A DNA stretch of 64,000 nucleotides from positions 75,568,501 to 75,632,500 of the forward strand of contig NC_092621.1 of NCBI RefSeq assembly GCF_047663525.1, given 5' to 3'. Position numbers and translations under genes: made by a program. Below, in pieces: positions 1-13,129 of this stretch; position 1 is the stretch's first letter, and each line of letters starts with the position of its first letter. The notes beneath the pieces are model-generated. The model was given only the letters and a program-made list of their open reading frames with translations, had not been told where the DNA came from and made no database searches. This stretch comes from Anas platyrhynchos (lineage: Eukaryota; Chordata; Aves; Anseriformes; Anatidae).

Positions 1-2711
1 GTGCCAGCCGTGACTGTCTGGGGAGGGATCTGCCACCACAGCAGAGGCTGTGTAGCACAGTACTGCTTTAAACACACAATTCCTTTGTCCTTTCCCGTCA
101 TCACAGCTAGCAGCCCTCCTGCTCCTGACCAGAGGTGCAATGGAAGTGTTACTTGACCTAGACCTGGAGTGGAATTCATCCAGAATGAAATTGGTAAAGC
201 TGTCACAGCCTTCGTTTTAAGGCCTGCGACATCCCAGAGAACCCACGGCTGCAAGAACGTAGTCGAGGAGACTGGAGTAAGATTCCAGCCTTCACAAACC
301 TCTGTCCTGCTTAAACAGTGTAAGATGTGATAGTGTGGTTATTGTCATCTCCTAACAGAACTGGTGAGGAAAGTCCCAGATCTCATGCACATGGCTGTAA
401 GCTTCACCCCTCATCCTTCCTCCAGTTGTTCTAACACTTTGATATAGTATTGTTATATATCAGGCATATTCCATTGTACTTTTTAAGCTGTCATTTGGAA
501 GGGTTTTGTTAACAGGCTTTCAAGAATCTCCTTTGTAATCAGGCTTAAACTGTTTCCAGAAGTTAATTCATTTCCATACTGGAAGCTTAGGACTCGACTT
601 ACTGCAGTTCTGGCACAACTTGTCTGACACTAATGCTTATTGCACATGGGCAACGAAGAGCTGCCTGTACCTTTTGGAAATAATAACAGATTTGTCTACA
701 TCTGCTGCGGTGCCCCAGGGCTTTCTTTGCTCTTTACTTTGCTCAGCCAAACTCTCCCGTCTAGCTGAATTGCAGATTTTCTGAACCCATCCTCTGCTTC
801 TAATCCTGTCATGACTTCTGTTTGCTCTGTTTTCCTGACTCTAACAAAACTCTTTATCTCTTGATTTGTTGTATCCTTGCGTCTTCCTGTTTTACGGGTT
901 ACTGCTAAGCTGAGTCTAAGCCAGATGCTGCTTCTGTGGTTCAAGATGTCTGCTTCGTGTATGAGCTGGCAAGCTGTGCCATGTTCATCCTGTGAGGACA
1001 AAGAGCATCTTGAGTGCCTTACCTTCTGATTCTTGCTCATTTGCGAGTTAAATCTGCAGCATTTCATCTGTTGGCAACCACTTCTGAGTGGTTTCTGCTG
1101 TGAGAATGCATCTAACCTCGCTGTCAGTAGGCAATAGTTCAGACCAGCCCTTCCCAAAATGTCTAGGCTCTCTCATTCCCCAAACGAGAATATATTTCCC
1201 TCCCTACTGCACAAGCCAGTCCTCAAAGTGAAGAACAGCACTAGCTGCAGGGCTGTGAAAGGCAGAGGGGCTGTCTGTAAAATCAGTGTTCTTGTGGTGG
1301 GTTTGTAACAGACTGCTAGGAACTTAGCCCCATTTTTAGCTGTTGTCAAAGGCAGACCTTCATAAGAGGCCTTAACCTGAAGCTCTCACCTGTAATTCCC
1401 AACCCTTGAGCAAAGGATGACTACTTTTGAAGACTGTCCTGGACTATCCCTGTCCAGCTGGGACATAAAAGACAGTTGCGTAAGGAATACCGATGAACAA
1501 ACAGGATCTTACCCAAACTGGATTGCTTAGCTAAAATTGCATGTTTCATTTAATCCCTTAAAGACTACATAAAGCTGGAGCTAAGCAGTAGTCCTGGGAC
1601 TAGATGCTACTAGTTAATGTGCCGCCCATGAGCTGTAGTGATATTTCTGCAAGCCTAGCAACCAGGGAAACCTCTGTCCTAACAGGGGAAACACTCTGTG
1701 GGTAAAATCTTGTGCTACTACTACAAACAAACGAAAAACCACAACACCCACTCTTCTGTGAAAAGAAGAGCCTTGGATCTTTGGCTCTTTCTAATACTGA
1801 TGTCAGATGTTCCTACGTATTATACAACTTGTCACATGCTGTCAGCTAGCTCTGCAGAGAAATCAGAGCAGAGAGCACATGCGAAGTTTGCTGTGATATT
1901 TATGCAAAGTGGAGTAGCTACTAGCTGTATGGAACAGCTGGTTTATATCAAGTTGTAAGACTTGAAGGTGTGGGAATGTAATAAGTTTTATCTATGAAAA
2001 CTTATTTTTTTTTCTTTCTGTTGAGTCAGTTTCAAGGAATTACAGGCTTCCGAAACCCTTGTGTTCCTCTTTCTAAAATGGTCACTTGCAGGATCTTTTA
2101 GCTTTCATCATCCCTACACACTGGATGACGCTCTTGGAGTTGTGAGGATGGGAATGAGGACCTCTCCAAAGCACTGTGTGTCCATGGGCCCTAAGACTCT
2201 AAAGGGAGCTGCGTATAGGCGCAGTTAATGAACTGGCTGCAAAGCCTCTGATTACAAGTTTGGCCTCCTGTCTCAAATACGGGAGTCTCCAGAAGGAAAG
2301 ACTGACTCATGCCAGTGGACTGAACTGTTGCCACTTTGCCTGAAGCCTGACTTTTAAGTAGGTCTCCTAATTTGCCTAGCTATTTTGTTTTCATAGTCTG
2401 AGTTGGTTCACTGTTGGTTAAACAATATTTTTACTTCCTGGTAGAAATAAACTGTGTTGCTCTGTATTAAGGGGAGGTAGAGAAGTAATATGCTTTCTTC
2501 ACAATGTACAATTTAATATTCAAACTTCAAACCTTGAGGGACTGCTCAGGTGTTCTGGAGAAGGCTGATCCTTGGAGCTGCTGAGATGGTCTGAAAATAG
2601 CTAGAAAGAAACAGAAATATCAGTGGTCCATGGCATCTATAAGAACACTGTACTTTATGGTGAATCTGTTCACTTACCAAAAACTTACTGTTTTTTTCCT
2701 TTCCAAAACAG
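1..2711 (+). other. SNX30: SNX30 intron 1 (3' part)
   Basis: This is AT-rich non-coding sequence left of exon 2. It ends in a T-rich tract and CAG at 2709-2711. Open frames here (696-1157 on -, 1698-1958 on +) have no recognisable domain and no exon-like borders. The promoter and exon 1 of SNX30 are not in the window. No interspersed repeat was recognised. Confidence 0.8.
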
Positions 2712-2900
2712 GATCTTAGTCTACCCAATGGCACACCTGTTGACACGTCTAGCCCAGCCTCCTCCTCATCTCTTCTCAACAGACTACAGTTGGATGATGA
2801 CTTGGATGGGGAAACTAGAGACCTGTTTGTTACTGTCGATGATCCCAAAAAACACGTGTGCACAATGGAGACGTACATCACATACAGAGTTACAACAAAG
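2712..2900 (+). CDS. SNX30: SNX30 exon 2: Ser-rich linker and start of PX domain
   Basis: 189 nt, 63 codons, phase 0 at both ends. It encodes [20 protein letters not shown], then [10 protein letters not shown] and the first PX strand ([14 protein letters not shown]...[10 protein letters not shown]). The acceptor follows a long T tract. The donor GTACAA is weaker than consensus. Confidence 0.95.
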
Positions 2901-5900
2901 GTACAACACAATGTTTTCCTTTCCTACCGCTTTTTTTCCCTTCTAGTTTGTTGGTTTGGCTTTTAAAGTATATTCTGGATGTTTATGCTTTTCGTTGTTT
3001 TGCTTCATCTTAAGGACAAGAACTTAGTGTCTTTCAGTACCTTGCAATTATGTTGATAGTGTGACTTCTCTTAGCAGAACTGTTACTACTTCATTATATG
3101 AAACAATTTAGAACTTTTAATGTGTCAGCTTAGATCTTGTCTGTGGTTCTTAGATAGAACTGTTTGTGAACTTGAAAAGCCCGTTTCCTTTAACTTGAAA
3201 GATTTTTCATATAAAGTAATCTGACACTCAATTTGGTTTGAGTTACTTCCCCTTGAAGGGAATGTGCCTTGTTTATTCACTGTTAATCTTGCATTTAGTG
3301 TCTTAGCCATTCTCTGAAATTCTTTAAGCTCGTTGCTTGAGTGTCCATCACACATCTTCTGTCAGCCATTTATCTAAATCATAATATCATAATCTTGATC
3401 TTAATATAAACTAATCTCCATGCAGTTGTCGATACAGAAGGCTATGTAGCTGCTGTTAAAGCTAGGTAAAAATACCCTAAGAATGCTATTGCTTCTCAAA
3501 AAAGTAATGTAGTTTTTTTAGCATGTGTTGTAGCTCAATCATTAATGCAATCTAACTACACTAATAGGAAAAGCAATCTGCAAAGTCCACTGCTCTCACA
3601 ACTGGAATTTTAATTTATGCTAACTAGACATTCTCATTAATATCAGCTTCTCAGTGATGTTGACATCTGTTTGGGGCACTTGCAGTTACCTAAGGTGAGA
3701 AGTTTTAACTAGCTTCACTATGATTATACTTTATCCACTTGTCCAGAAAGATTAGCATTACTGTGGCCTACTTAGATTGCACTCTATACTGGAGAGAATA
3801 TTTTCCTTTGGGGTAAAGAAACCTTTACAGGCCACAGAAACTTTTTTCAAAATGTCTGCTCAGAAGTTCCACTTTCAGGTTGCACATTGGAAAATGTGGT
3901 TTCTTGAAAATAGCAGCTACCTTGTACTGCTGGCTTAACTTTGGCCTGCCATTCTTAGTTGCTCTAAGTGTTATAATCTTGCAAAAAATACCATTTCTTA
4001 ACCACTAGAAAATGCTAAGTATTGCAGGAAACTTGTGTATGGTGCGACTCTGCCCTTGGCTAAGATCAGAAGGAATGGGAAGTGTAAAACGTGAGATGCT
4101 GCTTCCCACAGTCTAACAGTTAAATTTGGCTAAAGCTCTTTCTACCTTAAATTGAGACCTCATTATTTTGTCAAGTATCTCTACACAGTGACACCCTAAT
4201 CATGTTCTTCTGCTTGGAAACCTGTGTTTCATATGAGTCCCCTTCCTTCTTAAACCAGATCCTAGAAGGTGTGTAAGGTATTTACTGTAGAGCAGATTTA
4301 TTACCCAATAATGCCCTTTTCTAGAAACAAAACAAAAAAAAAATCACCCATGGATTTTGCATATCTACCTACCTGTCTGTTAATAGTCCCTGCATCTCAC
4401 TGTAGTACATAAATCTGCTAGATCACACCATTACAATACTGTTATGAAACAGCGCCAAATTCATCCTCATCAGTCACCATGAACAGCTCACCTGTTTGAG
4501 TTTATAACTTCTTGTAAACTTCTGGAAAACCTCTAGGGTCAACACCTCTAGTACTGTCTATTATTGTTTAAAAAAGACTGGTTGGATGTTTAGCAGTATT
4601 AATGATCTGACTCATTCTTGCTATACAAACAAGTCTTCTTTGATGACAAGCTAATTGCCCAGGCAGCTATTGTAGCTGAAAGCAGTAATTAAACGTGGCA
4701 AAAGCTGCATAGGAATAATCCTTAAACAGTGATCAAGATAGGTGTTGATGTTTCAGCTTCCAGGTTGTAGATCAGAGCCCTATGGCAAGCTGTGTTCCTG
4801 TCCTCTGTTTAAGGCCATGCCTTTCTGCCACCTCCTTTACTTTCTTGCATGAGAAGGGTTTGAGACCTGCTGAAGGGCTGAAAGGGTCTCTGATGGCTCT
4901 GGATGAGGACGCAAGGATGAGGATGTCTCCTTTTTCTATTTTTTATGCATCCCCTCTCTGCTTAATCCTACCGGAACCCTAAGGATTTGGATAAGTTTAG
5001 GTCCTAGATGCAGTTATGTTGAAGTCTTTCCTGCAGTGAAAAGCAGCATCACTAAATGGAAGAGGGAAATGTAATTGCCAGTACTGGAGCACTGTAACAT
5101 GTGCTTGTATCTCTGACTGGGAGCCATTGTAGAGAAATAATACAACCCTACTAGGGTCATGTTTTTTTATTACCCACTAACCCCCTTTTTTTTGAAAGTT
5201 CTTCCATCACAACAGCAAAAAAGACGGGTCTTGCAGTATGCCCCAGACTTCCTATCTGTTGATATCATTGTCAGCAGGTAGTGGTGGCTGAGGAAGGGTC
5301 CAAAACAATGTCTTGCAGTGAAACTGAGAAGGAGGTGTATAGTTAACTCGGTCCTGCTTGTACCCCTGCTTTCACAGCTTCCTAATAAGAGCCTGATAGC
5401 ATTCCTCAGCCTGTCTTCAGGATAAACACTTTAAGAGAAAGTTTTCTATAACAGCAGAATAAGAATCCCCAAAAGAATGGGGACAGCAAGTCAGACTTGG
5501 CTCTGCTGACAGTCTTTTGTACCCCGTCTTCTTCTTGATAACACAATTTTTCTTGTACAAAGAGACCAGTGAAGCCAAAAAAGAGCAGATGGGTGAAACT
5601 TGTGCTGGAACTTTGGCCTTGGCTGTAATGACTGAAGTGTCAGGTGTTCTTGATGACACCTTTGATCCCTCTGGAGGGATTTTATCTAGAAGATCTTTTC
5701 TTTCTGAGGAATGAGAGGGAAAATCAATCTTACCTTTATGCTGTGTAACCATCTCTCCTGACAGAAGTATAGGAGTGCTTCTAATTCTGCTTTTGTTGTG
5801 CTTTCTGGGAAGGCAAGGCATTCTTCTGTGCCTTCCATGGAAGCCTGAGCAGCTGTGTGCCATTCCTCAGTGTCATGCAGTTGCTCTGCAAGGCTGAATG

Positions 5901-8900
5901 GAGAATGCAGGCTTGAATTGTATACCTCTGAATTGACTTGAATTCAGTCAATGCTGAAGTGCAGGTCTTATTTTCTTTTTCATATCCTTCTGCCCTTGCT
6001 TCCATTGCACGCATTGAGTAGACCTGAGTGCATGAAACAGCTTGATCTGTAGCAAGGACCAGACGTAAGTGCTCTTTGTCAAGCAGGCTGAAGTATGAGA
6101 GGTGAGCAAAGCTATGAACTACTAAGAATATCAACCTTCCTACCTTCCCCCCTGCCATTTTACTGTTTTTCTCATAAAAGATTTTGCCCCAGTCTTAAAT
6201 AGTAACATGGGGGAAATATTTAAAATGTCTAGCAAGTCAGAGACTAGAACTAGGGTAGGAAAATAAATTCTTGCACATAGTTGTCACAGACTGGCTTCAG
6301 GCTTGTCTGCTAACTGTTTTCAGGAAAGAGAAGAAACACCAAGATTTGGTGTCTGCCTTAATACTGCTTCCAACAAGAGGTAAAACTGTCTGTAACCCTT
6401 CCTGCTTTTCCGCAAGTCAAACCGAGCCTGGAATACTGCAGTGCTGACTTAGTGGAAGTGTGCTGGAGTCTTCAGTAAATCCCTGGAAATGTTGTACATT
6501 GGCTGAGGTCGAGATCAGCCACATAAATTTCTCAGCTTCCTTTAGGAGAGATGTGTGTCCTTGCAAAATGAGATTTATGAATTCTACTAGGAAAACGGGA
6601 GGAACGCAGCTCTGTCAAAAATGCACACACTTCACTTGCCATCCCTGGATGGTGGCAAGACACTCTTCCATTCTGCGTTCAGTCCAGAAAAAGTAACTTC
6701 TGCTAAGCTAATGGACAACTTGATCTGAAGTCCAAATTCTTTTGGCATTAGTGAGGTGTGGTTAAAACCTTGAAGGGCCCTTATGTTGTGTCCAAATAGT
6801 CTTGACAAGCTTATTTGCTGTCTAGATTTGACAGGCCATACAGCGAACACTGAAATGCTGATGTGTTTTCATGTGGTTCCCTTTAAGGAACAAAGCCTGA
6901 TATATGGAAAACTTTAGAAATCTAATGGCAACAGTTCTCTAGAGATGAGTGATAACTAACGTTAAACTTGTATAATGGGACTGAACCTGCTCAAATTCTG
7001 CCTCCCTGCTTCTAGACTAGGTAGCACCTAATGGTTTTCCTTAACTGTTAGTGGACTACTGGTTAGTAAGGTTCTCAAAGCTAACAGATGGGATGCTTCA
7101 CTTTCATTATACTGCAGGACAAGACACTATAGTGTGTAAACATGCCAATTACTCTTACTCACTTACTGTATGAGCTCTTTTCAGAGGACTTTGCCCAGTC
7201 ACAGACAGTTCATAAAAAAAAAAAAAAAAAAAAACACCACACCACGCTCTCCCTATTGTGAAATGGCTACCTTTTTATTTTAATTTCAGGTGGTTTTGTG
7301 TAAGGCTGAAATACAGGTGCCCTGCTAACAGAGCAAAGCAGTCAGCAGTCAGCTGTTTGTATTCCTTGTCTTCCTCTAGCATAATACCGTTCAGTGTCTT
7401 ATTCCAAACAAGTGAAAATGGTTCATACGAAGTGTCAAAAACTTCACTACTGCTGAGGCACTCTGCCACATTAAATAAGTTGGTGCTGCCCTAATGTATA
7501 GCTGACTAAAGCACAAATCCACAGTGAATATCTTAAGTCTTGGCAGTCTTTCATTTGCAAGTATGTGTGCTCCTTTGATGAGCGTTCATTATGTCAGTCC
7601 ATGTTCTTAATTGTATACTTCTTACCGCACTTACCAGGTCAGAACGAGGATGGGCAGAGCTTGGTGTCTTCTCTTTATTTCTCTATGCCTTCCTTTTCTA
7701 GAAAACAAACCATTCCATAGGTAATATCATATTAGTATGCTGTTTATTGTGTATTAAAGCTGCTGTTATGTTGATAGCCTGCTAAGGCTGACAGCTCCTC
7801 CCTGAAGAGACTGCTGGCATGGACCTTGCACAGGATCCCTTCTGGGGATTAGTGGGTCTGATGTGTAATAACTGAGGAGTTAGAGCCATCCACAGATTGC
7901 GTCTAAAGGCTGCCACTTGGCTCTCTGCAAATAGTGCTCTGTGTGGCCATTGCCATCAGTCCAGAAATAACCACAAAATCACAGCTGGAATTTAGCAGAT
8001 GGTGCACTGTCTAGGAAGAGTGCAGAAACCTGGTGGTTTTCCGTGGGTTATAATGGTAGAGGCTATCTGCCTTCCAATCAGGGCTGTCACACTACCAGGT
8101 TCTTTAGCAGAGCCTCCTGGTTGGGACATAGTTTCATAAGTGCTGCTTGACAATTGCAATACGTGCTCCCTGAGCAGCTGCATACAGTCAGCTTTCCAGG
8201 CTACAGACTGTTCAAGGACTTGATAAAACAATTGCAAATAGTTTTTCTGCATACCTAACTTCTGTCTCAGACTTGTAATGGCAAATTTAACTCCTTGCCT
8301 TAAAGAATGAAAACTTTAATGATTTAACTTAGGGTACTGATATCTGAAATGTAGCATGCGCGAATTTAATGTAAACAAATAGATTTCTTCCTCTCAAAAA
8401 TCAACAACAATGATCTTTCGGCAGACATAGCAATGGCTTATGTTCCAATCTGATAGCCTTGAAGGAGTATAACAAGCCTGTAGTTTCCAGAATACAGAAC
8501 ACTGGTGAAACGTTCCTCACCCACGGTGAGGAGTAAACAAGTCATAAAATATCTTTGCTTTTAATTCTTGATTGCTAAGTCCTGTCCTTGGAATAAAGAT
8601 CATACATTCTCTTCACATGGTAACTGCCAAGAGATAAACACGTGCACAGTGCTCTCTTCTTCCCAGACCACTCCTGTAAAATTTACTTGACTAGAAAATG
8701 TAATGAAGTTCCAATAAACTTTAAGAATACATCAGATCCAAGTAGACATTTTTCTTACTGCTCTTTCCCTCTGCTCGAAAGGCCAAAGGATGTTTCTTTC
8801 ATGCCACTTGCAAACTGCATTTTGGGGTGGAGTCCTAGTACAAAGCTTGTCTGTCCTCATCCTTGCCAGTGATGACATTTACTCCTAAAGTCTGAGGTGA

Positions 8901-11900
8901 GAGGTTTCAGTGTACACTAAGCTTCTCCTGTTCTTGTTTTCCAGACCACACGAGCAGAGTTTGATTTGCCAGAGTATTCTGTGCGTCGGCGGTACCAAGA
9001 CTTCGACTGGTTGAGAAACAAGCTGGAAGAGTCTCAGCCAACGCATCTCATTCCCGTAGGTAGTAAGCAAGAATCTGCCACTAAGGACAATTGTGTATTT
9101 GCCTTTAAATGGTGTAATGTCTCTTTAGCTTTAAATACAGCACTTAATTCAGTCTTCTGCTAATAGAGTGGGAAAAGCTGCCCATTTTTAACAGGTTATG
9201 AAGCTTAGACATTTTTCTCAGGTGAGACACCTGAGAGTTGAGCTTTGGCAGCTTCCCACAGGGAAATACATTTGGTAACAATTCTTGTCCTGTTGTAAGT
9301 AGAATGTGCTTGACTTGCTTGCACAATTATTACATCTACATTTCTGAGTATATGAGGCTTACAAAAAAGCCACACAGGTGTTTCAAGTGCTAGTTTTAGT
9401 ATTCAAGATGGCCTTTTGAGCTGATTCTAAAGGGTGTATTTCAGGATCACTTGTGTTATCGTTTAAGAGCACAGACTTAAAAATCTTAGCATGTAGCTTG
9501 ACAGCTATTGCATACATTCGATAGGCAGAGGAATAGCTAAACTACTGCACCCTTTCTTTCTCAGAAGCTGGCAGTCTGGCCACCTTTTGTCATGTGAAGG
9601 GGTTACTTATCTTCAGCAGGCTGTATTTCATGCTGTAGAAAATGTGAAGAAGTAGGAAGACAGTGATATCATCCCTATCAGGTCTTTTGAACAAGGAAAT
9701 CCAAAAAGGTCTGTAGTAGGTAAACTGTGGAGAAATAGCAACACTGCCAGCATACACCTTTACTTGCCCATTTGGTATGGTGGCTTTTTTTTTTTTTTTT
9801 TTTTTTTGCTCTCCCTCCTGCAAAAAGGACTAGACTGTATGAGAAGTATTCAGGTAGGCTGTTCCAGGACAGAGAACTATTTAAGTTCTTAATTTCTCAG
9901 GGACATGCCTCTGAGTGCAATAGTGGTTCAATCTCTCAAAGATAAGAAATACTTCACAAAATTATGTGACGCTGCTGAAACAAAAAGCTTAATGAGGGGT
10001 GGGGAGAAGACAGAAAAAAGAGTGAGCTTGTGCAGGGTTATGTCAGCTGCCAAAGCTGTTTGTCCTTTCTCCCTCCTTGTTCTTTGAGTAGCTGGAGCTG
10101 TCCAGGTTAAGCTGCTACAAATTTCTTAGCCTAGGTACAAGCTGCCAGCCTTGCCTGAAGGCAGCATGGCAGTCAGCTGACAGTCTAGCAGCAGAAGGTG
10201 ATTCACACCAAGGGAGTCAAACAGCTTTATGACCTGGAATTCGATGCACACAGGACCACACATTTGGTAAAAATGTCACAAGTTGCTCTAATACCAGCCA
10301 CAAAACCTGCTGCAGAACAAGGCAATCTCTTAAGCCGCCTCTTCTAGAATATGTGGGAGTTGAAGGTCACACTGCCTTTTTGATCTGCCTGTGCACAAAT
10401 GCACTCTAATAACAGTTATGGAATTGCCTATTAATCTCCTCTATACAGCGGTAAGATGGGGAGACTGATGAATGCTTTTGGTATTTATTGCCTAAAAGTA
10501 GATGGAGTACAGAGGTTAATGGTAATTTCAGGTGCACGGTGACTCTAGTGTGTTCTGAAAGGAAGTTTCAAGCCATTCTAAGAGCATCTCTGTAACTGGA
10601 GATACTGCAATCCTTGGAGGCCTTCTGGCAAACAGAGTACTGAAACAGGGCTGTCTTCTGTATCCTGGTACAGTAACTGCGTAAAATTTTTCCGTAAAGA
10701 GTGATGTGTCTTCCCAGTGTAGAAAGCCATGATAGCCTATATTTAAACAGCAGCCCAATTGAAACTTAATATGGATTTTTTTTTATCCCTTTGGTTACTA
10801 TAATCTGAGATTTATTCTAATCTGTTCTTTCAAAGCAACAGTAAAAACACACAGACAACAAAGCCCCACCCAACAACAATTAAAAAAAAAAAAAAAAAAA
10901 CAGTCTCAGATTCATCTCTAGAAAGGTAAGCCTAATATGTCCAAAGATCTTTCGTTCGGATACTCAAAGCCTTTTCTGTCTGCATTGAACTCTGCTGCTC
11001 ACATCAGAGCAGGGAAATGTGGGCTATTAAGCTGGAAGACCATAAAGCAGATAAGTAACACACAGTTGAAAGAGGATACCAGTTGCTAGCTGTATTTACT
11101 GTTTGGGGTGGACCTCCAAAGACCTATAATTTAAAGGACAAGAACTACTGCTTGTTACAAGTGCTTACTGTAGTTTTTTGCCTCGTGTCTTTCTCCCCTT
11201 ACTGGATGCCAGAAGACAGACAAGCTCTGTTCTCTGTCGCTGCTCTGAATTGCAGGTAGTCCCTTGGCATACTGATCTACTGAAAAGGTTGGAGTCATGC
11301 TGAAAGTAGGACTTTGCTGTTATATTTAACATGTACCTACAACTATGTCTCTGTATGTTACTTACCTTTGTAGTAGAGCAAGTGGCAGTTGCTCTATAGC
11401 CTCGTGCTTTCAGAATGTGTTTAACGAGGCTTAAATCTAGGCTTTTAGAGTGGGGAACTAGGTAATGCTTCTCTGCTGTCTGAGGCATGGGCATCAGTTT
11501 CCAAGATGAGATTAAGTGCTGTGAAAGAGGCAACTCGAATTATAAACAGTATTGAAAACAAGAAATGCAGGCTCCTCTGTGGGACAGAGGTCTTTAGGAA
11601 GCTTTCAAACTCTCCTGTTTTTGGTTTGCTGGGTCTTGCCAAGGACTAATTGCCCTGTTGGCATGGCTGTATTGCAAAAGTTTTTCAAAAGCTTGAAGTA
11701 CATGCATGACTTGATTTACTGAGAACACTGCTAGGTATAATTTAATGTGGATCCTAAACATGTAATGTTCATGTAAGGCCACCCTGCCTGCAGAAGGGAA
11801 GTCTGTAAGAACTAACTGGCTGAATGCAACCAGCTAAAATTATGATAATTAGCTGAAGTATTTAACAGAAGTTCTTTGGGTCTCAAATGCTCCAACTTTA

Positions 11901-13093
11901 GTGGTTATTCCATGCCAACATGGATGTGTTTGGCTGAACAGGGGGTCTTTAAAACTAGGTGTCTAGCTTGTGCTTTTCTTCCTGTGTATAGTGCTGTGGC
12001 AGTGACTTCATAAAACATCCAGGTAAAGCTTACAAAGCAAGGGAAAATAATTCGTCCTGCCTAATGACTACTGCACTAAGCAGTATTCTTCTGAAGAAGT
12101 CCAATTAGAGTATACCTTACACTGATTCTACTAGAGTGATTGATCTGAATGTTAAGCATAAGATAAGCCTTAAATTTAAAGAACAAATTAGAGTGGCCAA
12201 AATCACTATATATAGTAGCTATTTTACAGTTACGCTTGCTGTTGTTTTTTCTGTTTGTTTGTTTGTTCTGTTAATTTTGGAGGTGCAATCTTCATGTCTA
12301 TCCAACATCAGCTGGGGAATGGTACAGAAGGCACTTGCATAAACATTTTTTTTTCTTTGAATTACTTTTTGTCATGGATTTTGGGTGACAAAGACCATTT
12401 CTAGCAGAGAGCTGTGACCCACGAATTTGGTGAATAAGGCTACCATTGCCAACCTAAGAGTAAGCAAATCATCTGTCTGGGTAAACTTTCAGAAGAATAA
12501 AATGCAAAGTGCAGTTTTAAAACTGACATTAGTCGTAGTCTATGTTGTCCCAAGTGAACAAAAGCAAATCAACAGTGGTAGAGCAGAGACTAATCGTGCT
12601 GAAGCTTAGAGAGTTAGCTTCCATCAGAGGAATTACTTTGCAGTCTGGAGAGTAAGCGTAACAGGAGAGGACGGACAGCTAAATACAGCAGAGCTGGTAG
12701 TCCTGGAGGCTGCCTGAGGATTACGTATTATATGGAAATGCAGAGAACTGGTGAAGGTGAAATAGGAGTAAGATGAAAGAGTAGATAAGCTGGCAGACCT
12801 TTGTGACTTACACAGGTATGCTCAGGAAAGCAGACTGATAGATGACCAAGTGTGCAGTTTAGCGAGTACTTCTGGAGGGCTCTGGGCTGGACAGCTCAAG
12901 CATTTGGCACATCAAAATGGTTTGTTTTCCTTTGGTCAGTGTGGTGCTATCACTAAAACTGGAAGCTCCAAGGCTCCTGAACTCCACAGAAGAGTCCTAT
13001 CAAGGAGCTCTACTCAGAACAGGGGGAAGGAGAAGGTAGAATTGTTAGGATTTCCAGGTTTCCTTGGACTGAACAGCTTTGTTTGAATGTCAG

Positions 13094-13129
<36 letters not shown>

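Noticed and set aside
2546..2946. ORFs on both strands over SNX30 exon 2
   Set aside because: Wrong frame or strand relative to the conserved SNX30 reading; they run past the splice sites.
5417..6158. Two 125-148 codon minus-strand ORFs in SNX30 intron 2
   Set aside because: They have no known motif and show no poly(A) or repeat features of a retrocopy. Length is within chance expectation for a 64-kb window.
7900..8000. AATCACAG-like phrase suggesting another CR1
   Set aside because: Only a few bases match, and no CR1 body follows on either side.
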